Program-made: the position numbers and the translations under genes
NCBI RefSeq assembly: GCF_041260155.1
Contig: NC_091928.1
Coordinates: 30,551,388 to 30,615,387 of the forward strand
Length of the DNA stretch: 64,000 nucleotides
Reading direction: 5' to 3'
Origin: Ptychodera flava
Taxonomy: Eukaryota > Hemichordata > Enteropneusta > Ptychoderidae
Notes under the pieces: generated by a model
Database searches by the model: none
Told to the model about the DNA's origin: nothing
What the model saw: only the letters and a program-made list of their open reading frames with translations
In this document: in pieces, positions 1 through 13,156 of the stretch
How the letters are laid out: every line of letters begins with the position of its first letter
Numbering within the stretch: the first letter of the stretch is position 1

Positions 1-28
1 CAGGCGTTTTGAGTTATAGTGTAAATAC

Positions 29-45
29 ACACACACACACACACA

Positions 46-79
<34 letters not shown>
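29..79. repeat. (CA)n microsatellite
   Basis: An almost pure CA dinucleotide run, interrupted once near position 48. Seen directly. Confidence 0.95.
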
Positions 80-82
<3 letters not shown>

Positions 83-2014
83 CCACACACACATACACTC
101 TCTCCCCCTGTTTTTAACAGTAAACATCTTAACGATATTCTCGTAATTAAACATTATTATTACCCACTATATGTGAACGGTAAAATCAAACCCTGTTGAA
201 AACGAACATAAGAATACTTGTTTTGAAAAAATAGTACACTTGCAAAAGTTGTGTACAACAATTTACCATTCCTCAACTGACCGGTACCCTTTTCTGTGCT
301 CTCAGCGTAAAGATACAGAATATCCTGGCCCCTCTGAACTTTGTTTTTTCAGTCTGTGCTAGACGGTACACGTTTACGTAAGAAGGTATAGTAGTTTTGA
401 TTTTACTGACTGAAACATACTTAATCATTAGCAACGAATCAAAACCATGCCCTAACCCTCCTTATATACCTGAGCCTAATACTATGATAATAATTAATGC
501 TAAAGATCTGCAATCGTGTCAATAACATTCAAAATTTGCATTCTGTGCGTGTCGATCCAGAGGGTTTACACTTCCGAGGCCTGACAGTTGCCATGTATGC
601 CGTCGGTATTTGGTATAATTGGCTACATATTGTATTCTGTAACTTAACACATATCAATCGACGGTCAAAATATACGCGAAAAGATGTTTACTTTATGTCA
701 TTATTGCAAACACAGCTTACGTTTCACATCTTGCAGACAGTGTACCGTGTAACTATCAAAGTGTCTGTACCAACGCCATTTAATAGGTAAAGAACAACGA
801 CAATACCAAAATTAGAATTGTTCTACTTTTATAGTTAGATTTATAATCTATAATATATTTAATTTATAATCTATAATATATTTAATTATTGCATTGTAGC
901 TGTATTACAATATTTTGTCAAATGACTATATAAAGTACAACGATAATCAAGTGCACTCTTGAATGAAATACAAAAGACTCAAGGATATGTGTCTTTTCAA
1001 GCTTGCACGGAGCACTTTAGCGAGAGGACGTGTAACAGTTATCATTTGAATGGCAATTACTAAGAGCCTAGCTTGTCATTCACATTATCAACCCCCTGTA
1101 GATTTCGCTCGTAATATGGACTTATGAAAGTAAGTTTTTACAAATGGTGAATTCGTAGTAGGAGCATCATGCAAAACTGTTTCGGAAAGCATCTAATGTT
1201 CTCAGTTGAAAAAACTTTACACTCTATTGCAGATTAGATTTCATCTTAATTTAACAGCAAATGACTTGGAAAAAATATACGGACGGCTGTGAGCGTCTTT
1301 GATATTACACGTAAATGAAATCCTAACTATTAAAAGTCATGGAGCCATAGATCGATCTGTTAACTATACAAATCATTATATACATTACAATACTAGCAAT
1401 ACGACCTAGGCTGTAATACCTACTCGCAAAATCTGAAATTCACAATTATCATGATAAACACGATGAAAAACCAACAATCTTACGCAAAATTTAATATAGA
1501 TATAGACAGGACAAATAAGAGTATAACAACTGATCTGTAACAAAAAGATCATTCATCATATGATTTTAAACTCCGAAAACTAGGCAGACAAAACTTTGTA
1601 CAGTGAGAGCAAACAAAAATGTGAAAAGTTGGAAATGCTATAAACCGTAACCTAGAAAGTGTTTCGTGGGTTTAAAGTAACACAAGAAAGTCAAGTGTTT
1701 TAACATCGTACAGGAAATACCTGCTTTTGCTTCTAGAAATGGTTATAAAAAATGTGAATTTCAGCTGGGTATACTAACCCTTGGGTCTAGTGCTTATCAA
1801 CGTCTTGTAAATTCGACATGGTGCAAAGTTGAAAACAAACTGCGGTAAATATCTACTGAACTCTATATAAAGGTTTCATTTTTTAAAAATAATGAAATTC
1901 TATCACAAAAATAAAAGTAAACTTATGAAATACAGTGAAGGCATTCAATCTAAATTCGGCGAAGAGAACTTTGCGAACCACAATGATCCAGTCCTTTGGG
2001 CACCGCCGTCATCT
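80..2014. other. No recognisable gene
   Basis: AT-rich sequence with short open frames only (the longest is about 97 codons at 497-790) and no domain, splice-site or codon-use support. It lies 3' of the death-domain gene and probably contains its 3' UTR. No clear polyadenylation signal was picked out. Confidence 0.5.
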
Positions 2015-2363
2015 CTATGCAAGTTCGTCGGTCTCTAGTCTTTCTCGTAGATCTCTACGGTCCACACGCTCAAGGGCTGCCTTTAGCCCGTCCAATGTGG
2101 CGTCACTACCAAGCTTTCGCGTCCAATGCAATAGTCCCTGTAATTTATAACATGGTAATGTTGGAGATTTGTTTTGGCCCCACAACAAAAAACAAAAAAA
2201 CCCAAAAAACAAACAAACAAACAAACAAACAACACTAAAACAAACACAAATATGTGTGTGTCTGTCTCTATGTATGTATGTATGTATGTATGTATGTATG
2301 TATGTATGTATGTATGTATGTATGTATGTATGTATGCATCATTCCATAATCACAAACATAACA

Positions 2364-2451
<88 letters not shown>

Positions 2452-2765
2452 GCATATCCCAGTGTAATTTTGTATTTGATATTTGGAAATAATTACCTGA
2501 AATGCCCTTTCATCGACGGTTTTATAACGATCTCCAATAATCTCTATGCGGGCTTCTTCAATGTCCAATGTACGCAACAAATCCAGCCAGTCTGATCCAA
2601 TCTTTTTAGCTATTGACTGGAGAATTTTATGTAGACATTCTGGGATAGATAGAAAGATAGATAGATAGAAAGACAGACAGAAAGAGAGATAGATAAAAAG
2701 ATAGATAGATAGATAGATAGAGATAGAGAGATAAATAGAATAACTTATTAGACATAAATCGACAC

Positions 2766-2796
<31 letters not shown>

Positions 2797-2958
2797 TGTA
2801 TGTATGTATGTATGTATGTATGTATGTATGTATGTATGTATGTATGTATGTATGTATGTATGTATGTATGTATGTATGTATGTATGTATGTATGTATGTA
2901 TGTATGTATGTATGTATGTATGTATGTATGTATGTATGTATGTATGTATGTATGTATG

Positions 2959-2989
<31 letters not shown>

Positions 2990-4641
2990 GCTTGCCATAT
3001 CAATGAACGTTTTCAGGAGCATCATTTGGTTGCACTACCCGTTTTTTCCTCATATTCATGTCAATAGTTGAGCCGAACGTTTGTGTATACAACAGATTTT
3101 TAGGAGATGTTTGTACAAATACAAGAGATGTATTTACCTTTTCCTTTTTTGATCTGTATCTTTGGTTTGTCTGGAGGCTGTTTAATTTTATAAGGTTGAG
3201 ATTTATTCCCATGTCGACCCTGGTTTCCCAGATCGCAGCTTTGTATTTGACGGCTCACAGTTTCTTTTATCGGATATGGCAACTTTCCAAATACTGAAGC
3301 CAGTGGTAGCTCTTCATTACCTGCCAGTCGATCACCACCAACGACTTGATTTGGTTCATCAGAAGATAAACTGCAAAGTCCGTAGGTTTCTTCTGAAGTC
3401 AGCTGATTCTTGTTGGCCATCCATTTTTCATTTGCAAGAACTGCAATGTCATTGATTTGATCGAGGGTTCGTTCGGGTCGGTTAATGGTGTTTTGTGTTG
3501 TTTTAGTCCGTTCTTTCATTTTCATGAAGTTTTGGGAGGCAATGCTATTTTTTGGATTATTCATGAGCTGGTCTTCCCCCTCTACCAAACTTTGGGACGA
3601 TTTGTTGCAGGGAGATGTTAGATCGCTGTTATGGGTTTGTGTTTTCTTTCTTTCATCACCAGTTTCTTCTCTCTGTCTTTCTGGCGAGAAATCCGTTGGG
3701 ATATTTGTATATGTTGATTGGTCTTGTTGAGCTTGCCAATGCATGAAAAGCTGGTAGCCGCAACTGTTTGGTTGAACTTGCTTTTTGTTGATTTCATCTT
3801 TTAAACTACAAGCTGAGTTTTGATCTTTGAGGCTGCTGTTCTTGGTTGATGCGGAAGCATTCGTAGGTTGTGACTCTTGGCAGGTTTGAAAATGCTTTAT
3901 CATATATGGTGCGATTTGCTTATATTTTCGTTCCACGCTCGCCAGCTTTGTGCAATCATGTGCCGTGGTTCCTTCTTTTAAGCTGAGGTCTCCGCTGTAG
4001 TCAAACTCGTCCCCTTTCTCCTCGATTGTATTTGATTCCATTGATTTATTGCCGCCAACGAGCAATACTGTTTTCTGTGTATTCTGTGCGTCAGAATCAG
4101 GAAGGGTTTCCTTATCAAACGTTGCTACACCACTGTCCACACTACATTTGAGCTCTGAACTTTGGTGCACCTCTGTCGATTTCAGTTCACATTCTCCAAG
4201 TTCATATTTTGGATTTTGGTTCTGCAGTTCGGTGATTAGATGTTTCAGCGTCTGCTTTTGCTTTAAGACTTCTACGAGATGTTTTTCGAGTGCCCCCTTC
4301 TCCTTCTTTTCTGAGTCTAGTTTGCTCTTGAGGACAGAGTTTTCCTCCATGTAATAGTTCAATTCGAATGCGTATTGACTTTTCTCTTGGATCAACTTTC
4401 CTAGTTGTGATTCTTCAGATCGTGGGTCGTCATTGGATGTGGATGATGATGTTAAGCTGCAAGAACTTCTTGGGATAGATTTATCCTCCAATGTGTGTGC
4501 TTTGATATCCTCTTCTATTCGGGTAATCCTGCTTACTACCTCGTTCTGCTTGCTGTTGATGTTGCTCACAATATCTAGGATCATTGAAATTTGTCCAGCC
4601 AAATCATGGGGTCCAGGGTTTGTTTCAATATCACCCGCCAT
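2015..4641 (-). CDS. 2A-like peptide / coiled-coil / death-domain protein, 3 exons
   Basis: Exons on the minus strand are 4641-3138, 2639-2497 and 2137-2015, giving about 589 residues. The first exon opens with [11 protein letters not shown], a 2A-like motif at which ribosomes skip between G and P. A coiled coil follows (about residues 79-145), then a long polar, Ser/Lys/Gln-rich stretch with no domain I recognise. The last two exons together encode one death domain: [17 protein letters not shown] in the first, [11 protein letters not shown] and RRDLRERLE in the second. All junctions have GT/AG and agree in phase: exon 1 ends on one base, exon 2 starts with two, and the last junction is phase 0. 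Death domains recruit other death domains in apoptosis or innate signalling. 2A-like sequences are known from sea-urchin LINEs and NLR-type proteins. The phase match argues for a real spliced host gene. A further 5' exon is possible. Confidence 0.8.
2269..2335. repeat. (TATG)n microsatellite
   Basis: A TATG tetranucleotide array in the last intron of the death-domain gene. Open frames across it are artefacts of the repeat. Confidence 0.95.
2366..2447. repeat. (GA)n microsatellite
   Basis: A GA dinucleotide array with one phase slip, in the same intron, just 3' (in gene sense) of the death-domain exon donor. Confidence 0.95.
2646..2735. repeat. Imperfect (GATA)n microsatellite
   Basis: A degenerate GATA/GACA array abutting the splice acceptor of the death-domain exon. 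Its complement supplies a pyrimidine-rich CTAT tract before the AG. Confidence 0.9.
2767..2988. repeat. Long (TATG)n microsatellite, about 55 units
   Basis: An almost perfect tetranucleotide array of about 220 bp in the first intron of the death-domain gene. Open frames in every phase are shadows of the repeat. Confidence 0.97.
4609..4635 (-). other. 2A-like ribosome-skipping motif (GDIETNPGP)
   Basis: The codons read GDIETNPGP, matching the D-(V/I)-E-x-N-P-G-P consensus of 2A/2A-like peptides exactly. It starts two residues after the first ATG (4641). The frame extends upstream only to a TAA at codon -5, so the hydrophobic stretch usual before such motifs is limited to VLLMA unless an upstream exon supplies more. 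Confidence 0.85.
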
Positions 4642-5844
4642 AAGGAGCACTAATTACCACAATTAACACCGCGATCGAGTGTTAACGGACAAATACAAGC
4701 TGTAATATTGTCTCTCTTTTGAAGGTTCTCTTTCACCTGCCTCAAAACATCTCATTTCACATGTGCATCGTAATCGGTAGTTGTTATATCCATTGTTTTA
4801 CAGCAACATAGAGTAGTGTTCAGTCAATTGGCAATTTCTTCCTTTATTCACAATTGGTAAACCCGCCTTAGAGAAATCTGAGGAAACAGGCGAGTGTATT
4901 ATAAATATATGGTTAAATTGACGTGACCACAGGAATCTTTAACTCATGAAATGAAGATGATAATGAGTTTATGAATACAGGATGTTTCGCATAGAGTGTC
5001 TGTTAAGGATAAAGTTGTATGAGTGACTTATACCATTGTCTATTTTTCACCTGCGCAGACCCCAAACATTTTGAAAAACTGTACTGTACTGGCGAATCCG
5101 CTATACAAGCATGTATGAACCGGAAGAATTGCTTTAATCACAATATGCCTTTTTGACAGTAGTGGTTTAAATCTTTAAACTTGAGCATCCTCTGACTTAC
5201 TGCTAGAAGCAGAGCATGATAAAACGCCTTCCATTCGTCGGAAAATTTGAAGAAAGGTTAGCGTTTTTCTGGGTTAGAGCGAAGCATGATGTTGCCATCC
5301 TTATAACACCATGCCAGAATTTCTCTAGTGAGGAAAAATCTCAAACAGGTGTACATAATCGCATTGATATCAGAGCTGATTAATTTTTCATAAACTTGAG
5401 TTGTCAGTGGTTGATCTATAACCTCACTTTCTAACTATTGACGTATTTGTTGTACTTCATTTATTATTGCAAACCTGTCAAAAGACTGCCGGCACGCTAA
5501 TAATGACAGATTTCAACGATGGTTTTAAATTTAATAGATATAAGCTGCACCCGCCCTCCGTGTCTTAGCAAGGCTTGAAGAGAGTATTGATCTTTTTAAA
5601 GAAGCAGACCGGAGGACAAGTCCAACCTCATTACTCAGCGAACATTCCTTAAATGGTGCTGCTATTTGGTCCTTAAATTAGTGTAACAAAAGAACAAGGA
5701 TCAGTTCACTCCTGCAGAGCACGTCCACCATGACTCACTGGTTTTGTAATTCATCAACAAAAGCTCTATTGTCGGGGTTTGGGTTATTCCATTCATCGAT
5801 TCTATTTTCGATAGCTTGTAGTTTATGTGCATTACCGCTTGAGT
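4642..5844. other. 5' flank of the death-domain gene; no gene recognised
   Basis: No domain-bearing frame. On the minus strand at about 4739-4757 there is a short ATG frame (MRCFEA) ending in GCAG/GTGAAA, a possible donor. Joined to an AG at 4649-4650 it would be phase-compatible with the 2A exon. This is speculative. Confidence 0.4.
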
Positions 5845-6622
5845 CATGCCGTAAGAATGTCAATTGTGTCTGAGTCGTCCTATGTCATCAGGTATCAGCA
5901 CTCGCAATTTTAATCGGCCTTGCCCAGATACGTTAAAGCAGTGTCAAACAATTGGGGCGGGCAACCAAACTATTTCGTCTATTTAACTTCAGTTTTCATT
6001 TTTGTTCATGTTTACAATTTACGATGTTGTTAGTTACAGAGGCATCCTGTGGTCTGAAACTAATTGGCAAATTTCGAAAATCGCATCAATACATCTCTGT
6101 TGTACATAGGACAACTGTCTGCATTTGGAACATTGCGTGTCTCTGCTATTGAAAGGATGCTGTGAAAGTTCCATCAGGATCACAAGCCTTAAACTACTTG
6201 AACTCCACCGTCTGATTTACAGTAGCAACTTACATGCCGTAAGAATGTAAATTGTGTCTGAGTCGTCCCATGTCATCAGGTATCAGCACTCGCAATTTTA
6301 ATCGGTCATGCCAAGATACGTTAAAGCAGTGTCAAACAATTGGGGCGGGCAACCAAAACTATTTAGCCTATTTAACTGCGGTTTTCATTTTGTACATGTT
6401 TACAATTTTCGATTATGTTAGTTACAGAGGCATCCTGTGGTCTGAAACTAATTGGCAAATTTCGAAAATCGCATCAATACATCTCTGTTGTACATAGGAC
6501 AACTGTCTGCATTTGGAACATTGCGTGTCTCTGCTATTGAAAGGATGCTGTGAAAGTTCCATCAGGATCACAAGCCTTAAACTACTTGAACTCCACCGTC
6601 TGATTTTACAGTAGCAACTTAC
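5845..6622. repeat. Tandem duplication, two units of about 388 bp
   Basis: Unit 1 starts at 5845 and unit 2 at 6233 with the same sequence (catgccgtaagaatgt). They match almost throughout, including the tail ending acagtagcaacttac. Only scattered substitutions and single-base indels differ, so the duplication looks recent. No coding content recognised. Confidence 0.95.
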
Positions 6623-9600
6623 TTAAAGCATGCAGTAGCTGCTGGTTAAGGTTGTGGCATTGCTTAATTTCTTTTCAACTATCATCAGCGAACTTTCTAC
6701 ACAGTTTGCAAAAGAGAGTAGATATCATAAATTTTCAGTCTTTTTACTATTCAATTTATGACACTTTCCCCATAAAAATTCCCTGTTTAATTATCCTAAA
6801 AGATCACTCTCACACATTTGCGAAAACAAAATATTTCGAGAGTCTGTGATGGAACGTAATACCAGTATGAGTACATCAGGCTATCAATAGTATATCATAG
6901 CGAACACCGGTGAAATATGCTCAACTCGAAGATGACACATACCTTTTGTGGATAAGCCATGAATTTAACTCATTTTATGCGCCTTTTGGACAATATGTAC
7001 TTTCGCTTTGTTTGTATAGGGTGCCGGAGATTTAGCTTTGTGTCCCCCCAAAAAATTGGCGAAGTATCTCAGGCGAAATTATAATGTCTTGCAGTATACC
7101 GAAACCTTTTGTCCAAGAACATCATTGCATTATGCAGGGGTTGAACGCATATTGTATGAAAGTCTGTTTTGTCTAACGAGATAAAGCGCTGAGTCAGGAC
7201 TTCCAAAGATGCGTAAAAACAATTACACTTGAAAAACACCTTCGGCAATCACATATTCCCAGGGTACAATATTAATATTACAAGACTCCAGTTTTATCTT
7301 AACCATCATTTACTGCTGGGGCCTTTGCTGAATTATTTATTGTATAATGTTTTGAAAACTTTAATTTTTTGAAATAAAGTGTTTATGACGAGTAAAACAG
7401 GTTATGAAGTAGAAATTAACAGAGTGACGAATATGTCTTCTAATCTGCAAACGACGAATGGTCTGTTTAGCCATTGACAATGACGGAGGTCATATATCCA
7501 ACATCGAAAGCGTAATCACGTGACCAGACACTACTTAATTGAGTGCTTTTTCATTCTCCGTTCAACCACATTTCTGTGAGTCCTTCACGTACATACATAC
7601 TATTATATTAAGGCGCTTTAAATAACATTTTTTGTTTGCCCGCAGCGTGCTGGTAGGTAATTAGGAAACAAACACAGTGTTAAAACTATTACAAATAAAT
7701 TATATTTCAAAACGAAAGCATATAAAATTGAGCTTGAGTTTTATGTCTGTGATTGTTTTTTCCCTGGCTAGCTGGCTGGTAGGTTTTTCCAAAATCAAAG
7801 GACGGCAAACAAAGAATTTCTTTTAAATGGCCTTATATCGAAATACCACAGAATTTACTATGAGCGCCTTAGTGATGAGTGCCTTTGTTTCTTTATTTGT
7901 TTTGTGTCGCGATTAAATATATCTACTTCAAATTTAGTGATTCGAAATATTATTAAGATATAAAAGAACGACTTTCCTCTACAGGTATTTAGCATTTACC
8001 GACTGGGATAGGGCATGTGACCACGACTCGTAAATTATGGAACCAATTTTCCTTGTTCAATGGATGACGTCATTAACACAATGGTTATGAGTCACCTTTC
8101 TCCCGCTGATAAATTACTGTACGGATTGTTAAGACGAAGAAAGAAATGTAACACAGCTGGAACTAATTTTGGATTATTGGGTAGTAAAGTAGTAATGTTG
8201 TTTAATTTGCAATTGTAAGCTCATCTGCCTGGTTTTGTTGTTTTGCAATACACTTGTTTTTTTGGGTGATTTGTATTATCGCAACTTTCAGCAATGGGCA
8301 CCTAACACCTTATAGAAATTTGAACAATTAAATGACCAAATTATCCCAAATTAGTCCCAATCGTTCGAATGGACCAATCGCATAAACCATTGAAACATCA
8401 CACAGTGTGTTACATCCATGCATTAAACGCTGCAAAACCACTAAAGGTCAGCTCTATGAACTGTTGGCAAGGGAAAGCAACACAATGTAAACATAAACAT
8501 TGCTAACGTGCTTGGCATACTAATATGTAGTAACCAGCCTACTTCTTTTCATTCGCATCGTACAACAAAGAAAGTACAAAGAAGCCATTCAGAGATAAAT
8601 ACTATGTAGATCCTGAAGAAGTACGTATGCAATTATCGCCTAGTTATCTATTATCATTATCATGAGCTATGCAATTGTCTCTTTCATGTCTATCTATAGT
8701 CAAATCTAATGCACCGTTGTCAGGCTAATAACAAGAAAAACATTGCGACGACGTTCTTCACGTGACCTTTTTTCGATGAATACACATCTATATTTACAGT
8801 GCACACACTTCCGCCTTGTCACTGCCGACAAGAAACATTTCTAAAGATACACATATTTCTTGTGCCGTTTGATATTAAACGTGACTGAGAGATAGCATGT
8901 CACTGTGTTAGTATCCAGTTAGTGATATGAAAACATTTGCTGAAAGTTTAAAGCTCGTTTACTGTACATTGTCAATGATAAATGCTACGTTTATAAATAG
9001 TCATATCATGAACCTCCACCAGGGTCATGTAAACAACACTTACCTTATCATTTTGGTTATTAGACTCTTCAACTATGTGGTTGATGATTATAATAGTCTG
9101 CGATGCCTTCAATATTTAAAATGCATCAACCAAACTTTCCTATAGAAATCAAGGTGTCCATTGCGTTCCTTACACTTATCAGATGACATAAGAAGACAAC
9201 AACGGAATGTTTGTTGTTGTTGGTAATTTCCTGATGGATTTTATCCCAAAGTGCACTTCGGCGGAAGCTCAAAAGAGATGTAGCAGTGATTCGACTAGAA
9301 GGCGGCTGATAGATGCCCATTTTAAATAACCGTTAGAGGGAAATATACGCCCGACTCAATGATGTATACAAGTAGGTTGGTTTTCTGACTCAAGACGACC
9401 ATTTTAGACGGCGTAAATTGGCAGTAGCAGTTCTAAGATGCCATTGGAGATGCCATTGATAGTCATTACATTTCGATTGACTTCTCTACCTGCTTAGATT
9501 TGCGTTTTTTCGTGACACTGTGTCTGTGATCTTCACCTCTTCTCTTATTTTATTACTTGTGTGACGGCTGTGGTGTTAACTTTATCAATTAATCCGCTGA

Positions 9601-10895
9601 TACGGACAGCCGATTAGCCAGTTGACAATGTTGTCGGAGCGATTAAAGTGGTATGTATGAAATAAATAAAATAAAATAAAACAAAATACATCGTTGCGCA
9701 TAAATTCCCACTTCTCCCTACCCAAGGGGACTGACCCGTGTCCCCTGTGTCGAACATTGAAGTTATTTCCAGGGCTTCACTTTTAAGCCTCAAACACTGT
9801 TCTTCTTTTATAGTAATTTGTGGTGAAATGACGATCATCGTTTTTGGTTTCGTCTCAGACGTGAGAGACGATCCCTCGTTTCGCATGTACAGCAGTAACG
9901 CAACCAGATGTGAACTGAATGTATACTCACGTACAACATGTTCATTATATAGTAGTAAGCTTCACAGAACAATCAGATATCTGTCAGATAATTGTATAGA
10001 GCAGGTTTCATCAACTTTCGCACAGTACTCTCGGAGTTAAATCACTAATTATAAAATAGCTATCAGTGTCACTGCCGGCATGCAGTGACAGTATTAACTT
10101 TGTGTTTTGACAATATTTTTGTTCAGTTTAGACAATTGCATTCTTGTTCTACTCCTTACAGCATGTTGAGCTATGCAGTATTCAGCTTGCCCACACAGCC
10201 TACATGTACCGTGCATTTGTATCATTTACAAATAACTTTCAGTCAGAACTCTAATTAAATTATCATCAATATTTATACAAATGGGCTTTGTCGACAAACT
10301 GAATATTGAGTTTTTCAGCATGCTGTTGAGAGACACCAAAAAACTGTATTTGATACATTGCATTGAAATATTAAAACAAATTATCAACAGTTGCAGCCCC
10401 TGCCACATTACCGTTGCCTACTTGTTTTTTTTTACGAAAAAGTAATGGCTTTAATACATTTTAGATTTTTTTTCGAGATTAAAGTCATAAATGCAACCTA
10501 ACAGTTCTAGATTTTGTTTAATTATTATAACATTAGAAGCATTGGACGACATCAAAATTTTCGAAACCAAAATATTTTCAGGTCCCCCTATAGGCAGAGC
10601 AAACTTTCAAGTTTCCCCTCGACTACCTCAAGAATTTTGAAATCCTCCCTGAATTCCTCCAGCCCCCCAACCACAACCAGCCTAAAGAGACTTGGGCGCC
10701 GACCTTTTTTACCAGCTGAGTTGATACTATGACTCTTGAATCCAAAGTTTATGAAATCTTACTGTATTCTTTGATTATTCGTGCTACGGTCCAAAAATAC
10801 CAGCGTTGAACATGGAATATGCCGGTGTTATGCAACCGTGATACTTAATTCTACAAAGATAACAATAAACGCTGATTCGTAGAATTGGGTGACCT
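6623..10895. other. Intergenic, no gene recognised
   Basis: AT-rich, only short unsupported frames. It contains one diverged MITE-like copy (about 8150-8372). Otherwise nothing I can name. Confidence 0.5.
8150..8372. mobile_element. Diverged MITE-like copy, paired with 21182-21417
   Basis: The ends are inverted: ctggaactaattttggatta at about 8159 faces aaattatcccaaattagtcc at about 8338. The same terminal sequence bounds the better-preserved copy at 21182-21417. There is no coding capacity. Confidence 0.45.
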
Positions 10896-10901
10896 GTCCT
10901 A

Positions 10902-10909
10902 TGACGTCA
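10902..10909 (+). promoter_or_regulatory. CRE-like palindrome TGACGTCA
   Basis: A perfect cAMP-response-element palindrome 57 bp upstream of the TRIM-NHL ATG, a position typical of a proximal promoter or 5' UTR. Whether it is functional is inferred from position only. Confidence 0.4.
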
Positions 10910-10965
10910 CAACACGCTGACTGACGTTGTACGAATGCCTGTACGAACAGTTAACGAAAGAAGCA

Positions 10966-13156
10966 ATGGCAGCAATGGCGGCAAAAGATTCGAACTTGTT
11001 GGAGGAAATCGACGACAACTTCCTATCCTGCACCATTTGCTCAGAGCGTTACAAGAATGCTAAAATTCTACCGTGTTTGCACAGCTTCTGTGAGCCGTGT
11101 CTAGGTAAGCTGGCTGAGAAAAGTAGCGCCATAACATGTCCAATATGTCGACGCTCACACGATCTTCCTGATACGGGCGTGTCTGGTATTGACGCCAATT
11201 TGTTTATCAACGAATTGGTGGAGATGTTCAGAAAACGGGAAGAGAGTTCAGAAGCAGCCACACAATGCCAGGGTTGCAGGCAGGCTGAAACTGTCAAACA
11301 CTGCGTTGTATGTGGCTTTGATCTGTGCAGATATTGTTCGGCTTCTCATGGAGTATTACCAGTTACCAGGTCACATCGTTTGATGACCTTAGAAGAGTAC
11401 CAGGCTGCAAAGTCCATTGACCCCGTTTCTGTACAGCCACCGATCTACTGTAAGACGCATACTGATAGCCAGGTCGATGTCTACTGTGATACATGTGAAG
11501 GAACTATCTGCCTCAAGTGTACGGCCTTCGATCATCCGATCACAGCGCATAAATACAGATACCTGAAGGACGCAGCCGCAGAATACTCCAAAGATCTGGG
11601 GGGCGTAATCGACGAAGTGAAAGAGAAAGAAAATGAAGCTCGCCAAAGCATAGCTGTAGTCATGGAAACGGTCCAATTACTTGATAAGTGTTACAAGACA
11701 GAAGAAGCGAACATGAAACAACACATCCAGAAAACTATCGATGACGTCACTCTCATGATACGTGAAAATGGTGACAAACTTCTTGGTGAATTGAAAGACG
11801 AGTACGACAAAAGGAAAATAAACTTGAATGCACAGCTGAAAGAATTGGAGTGCGTAGAGAGTGACATGTCATATGCAAGAGAGTATGCTGAGAAACTGAT
11901 GCATTATGGGAACGCTTCACAGTTGATGTCAGCCAAGAAAGGAATTGCATCTCAAATGGAAGAATTGTTGAATGTAGAGACAAAAACTAACCCGACTGAG
12001 ACTGATCATATGAAGTTTCAACCATGTGATGACTTCTGTTCTACAAAATCTATTGGTGTATTACTAACATCCATTGCATCAGTCATCGATGTTCCAGAAA
12101 TTGTCAGAAAAGGCGAAGACATCACTTTAACCATATCATCAGACGATGAAATGCTGAATTTGTTTCTGTCATGAAGAACCTGACAAAAGCCAAGAAGAAA
12201 TTAAAGCAATAAATAACAAAGACGGCACGTGGAGTTTGAAAACCCAAGCGAAGATGACAGGAAAACATGAAGTCACAGTGTCAGTATCCAAGAGACCAGT
12301 CAAAGGCTCACCAGTGACAATCAATGTTATTCCACAGAAAGGTTTGATTTGTAAATTTGGTAGGGAAGGGTCAGGTGTAGGAGAGTTGAATGATGCTTGG
12401 GGAGTCAAACTAACCAAAGATGGGAATATTAAGGTCTGTGAGCGTGGAAATAAGAGACTACAGACCTTCACTTTAGATGGCCAACATAAATGTGTAGCCA
12501 CGTTCAGTAATATTTCAACAAATATTTCTCCCATGTTTTCCACCGTATCAGAGGATGGAAGTATTTTTACAACTGAAAGCAAAGGTCAGCAAGTAATCGT
12601 CCACGATGAGAATGGTAGAGTGTCGCGATGTTTCGGGAAAGGTGTGATTACGTATCCGTTTGGAATTGCAATAAGTCCTATGAATGGCAGGATTTATGTT
12701 GTAGATTACGATGGCCACTGCGTACACATCTATAGCCAAGCTGGCAATCATTATAGTTCTTTTGGCTGTCAAGGTCAAGGTGATGGTCAGCTGTATAACC
12801 CTTTAGGTATTGTTATTGATGATGAGGGCAGAGTCTTTGTATCAGAATTAAACAATCACCGCGTCCAAGTGTTTGATACTGAGGGTCAATACCTGTATAC
12901 TTTTGGCAGTGCCGTGTCTGGTGATAATCAGATGAGATATCCACGAGGCATGTCATTTGACAGAGATGGCAATGTGTATGTGTGTTGTGATAACGGAGTG
13001 ATGAAATGTGACCCACGTGGTAAATTTATCTGTCGAATTGATAGCGATGATAATCAGGCAGTGGGTCGTAATGGTATTTGTATAACTGATGACAAACCAT
13101 TTGGTAGTGTTGTAGTGGTCGGCAAAAATAATTGCATCCAGATTTTCATGGAGTGA
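10966..13156 (+). CDS. TRIM-NHL (TRIM2/3/71-type) E3 ubiquitin ligase, one frame break
   Basis: Unspliced. I start at the ATG at 10966 (context GAAGCAATGG), not at upstream non-ATG codons. Domains in order: RING (about residues 22-63, CTIC...CLHSFCEPC...CPIC), B-box 1 (about 100-135), B-box 2 (about 161-198), coiled coil (about 205-320), filamin/Ig-FLMN, then NHL repeats from about 12350 to the stop at 13154-13156. The reading frame breaks inside the filamin domain: frame 1 stops at 12172-12174, while filamin and NHL continue in frame 2 (about 12158 onward, HEEPDKSQEE...). One extra base, for example in the TTT run at 12163-12165, explains it. No splice sites are needed. TRIM-NHL proteins ubiquitinate targets or bind RNA through the NHL propeller. 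Such unspliced genes are expanded in amphioxus, hemichordates and urchins. It is either a recent pseudogene or a sequence error. Confidence 0.85.

Noticed and set aside
2174-3071. Long open frames rich in MYVC, YIHT, or ER/SL repeats
   Set aside because: Translations of TATG and GA microsatellites, open in several frames on both strands; not genes.
3058-4666. Plus-strand frames opposite the death-domain gene
   Set aside because: Shadows of the long minus-strand exon; no domains.
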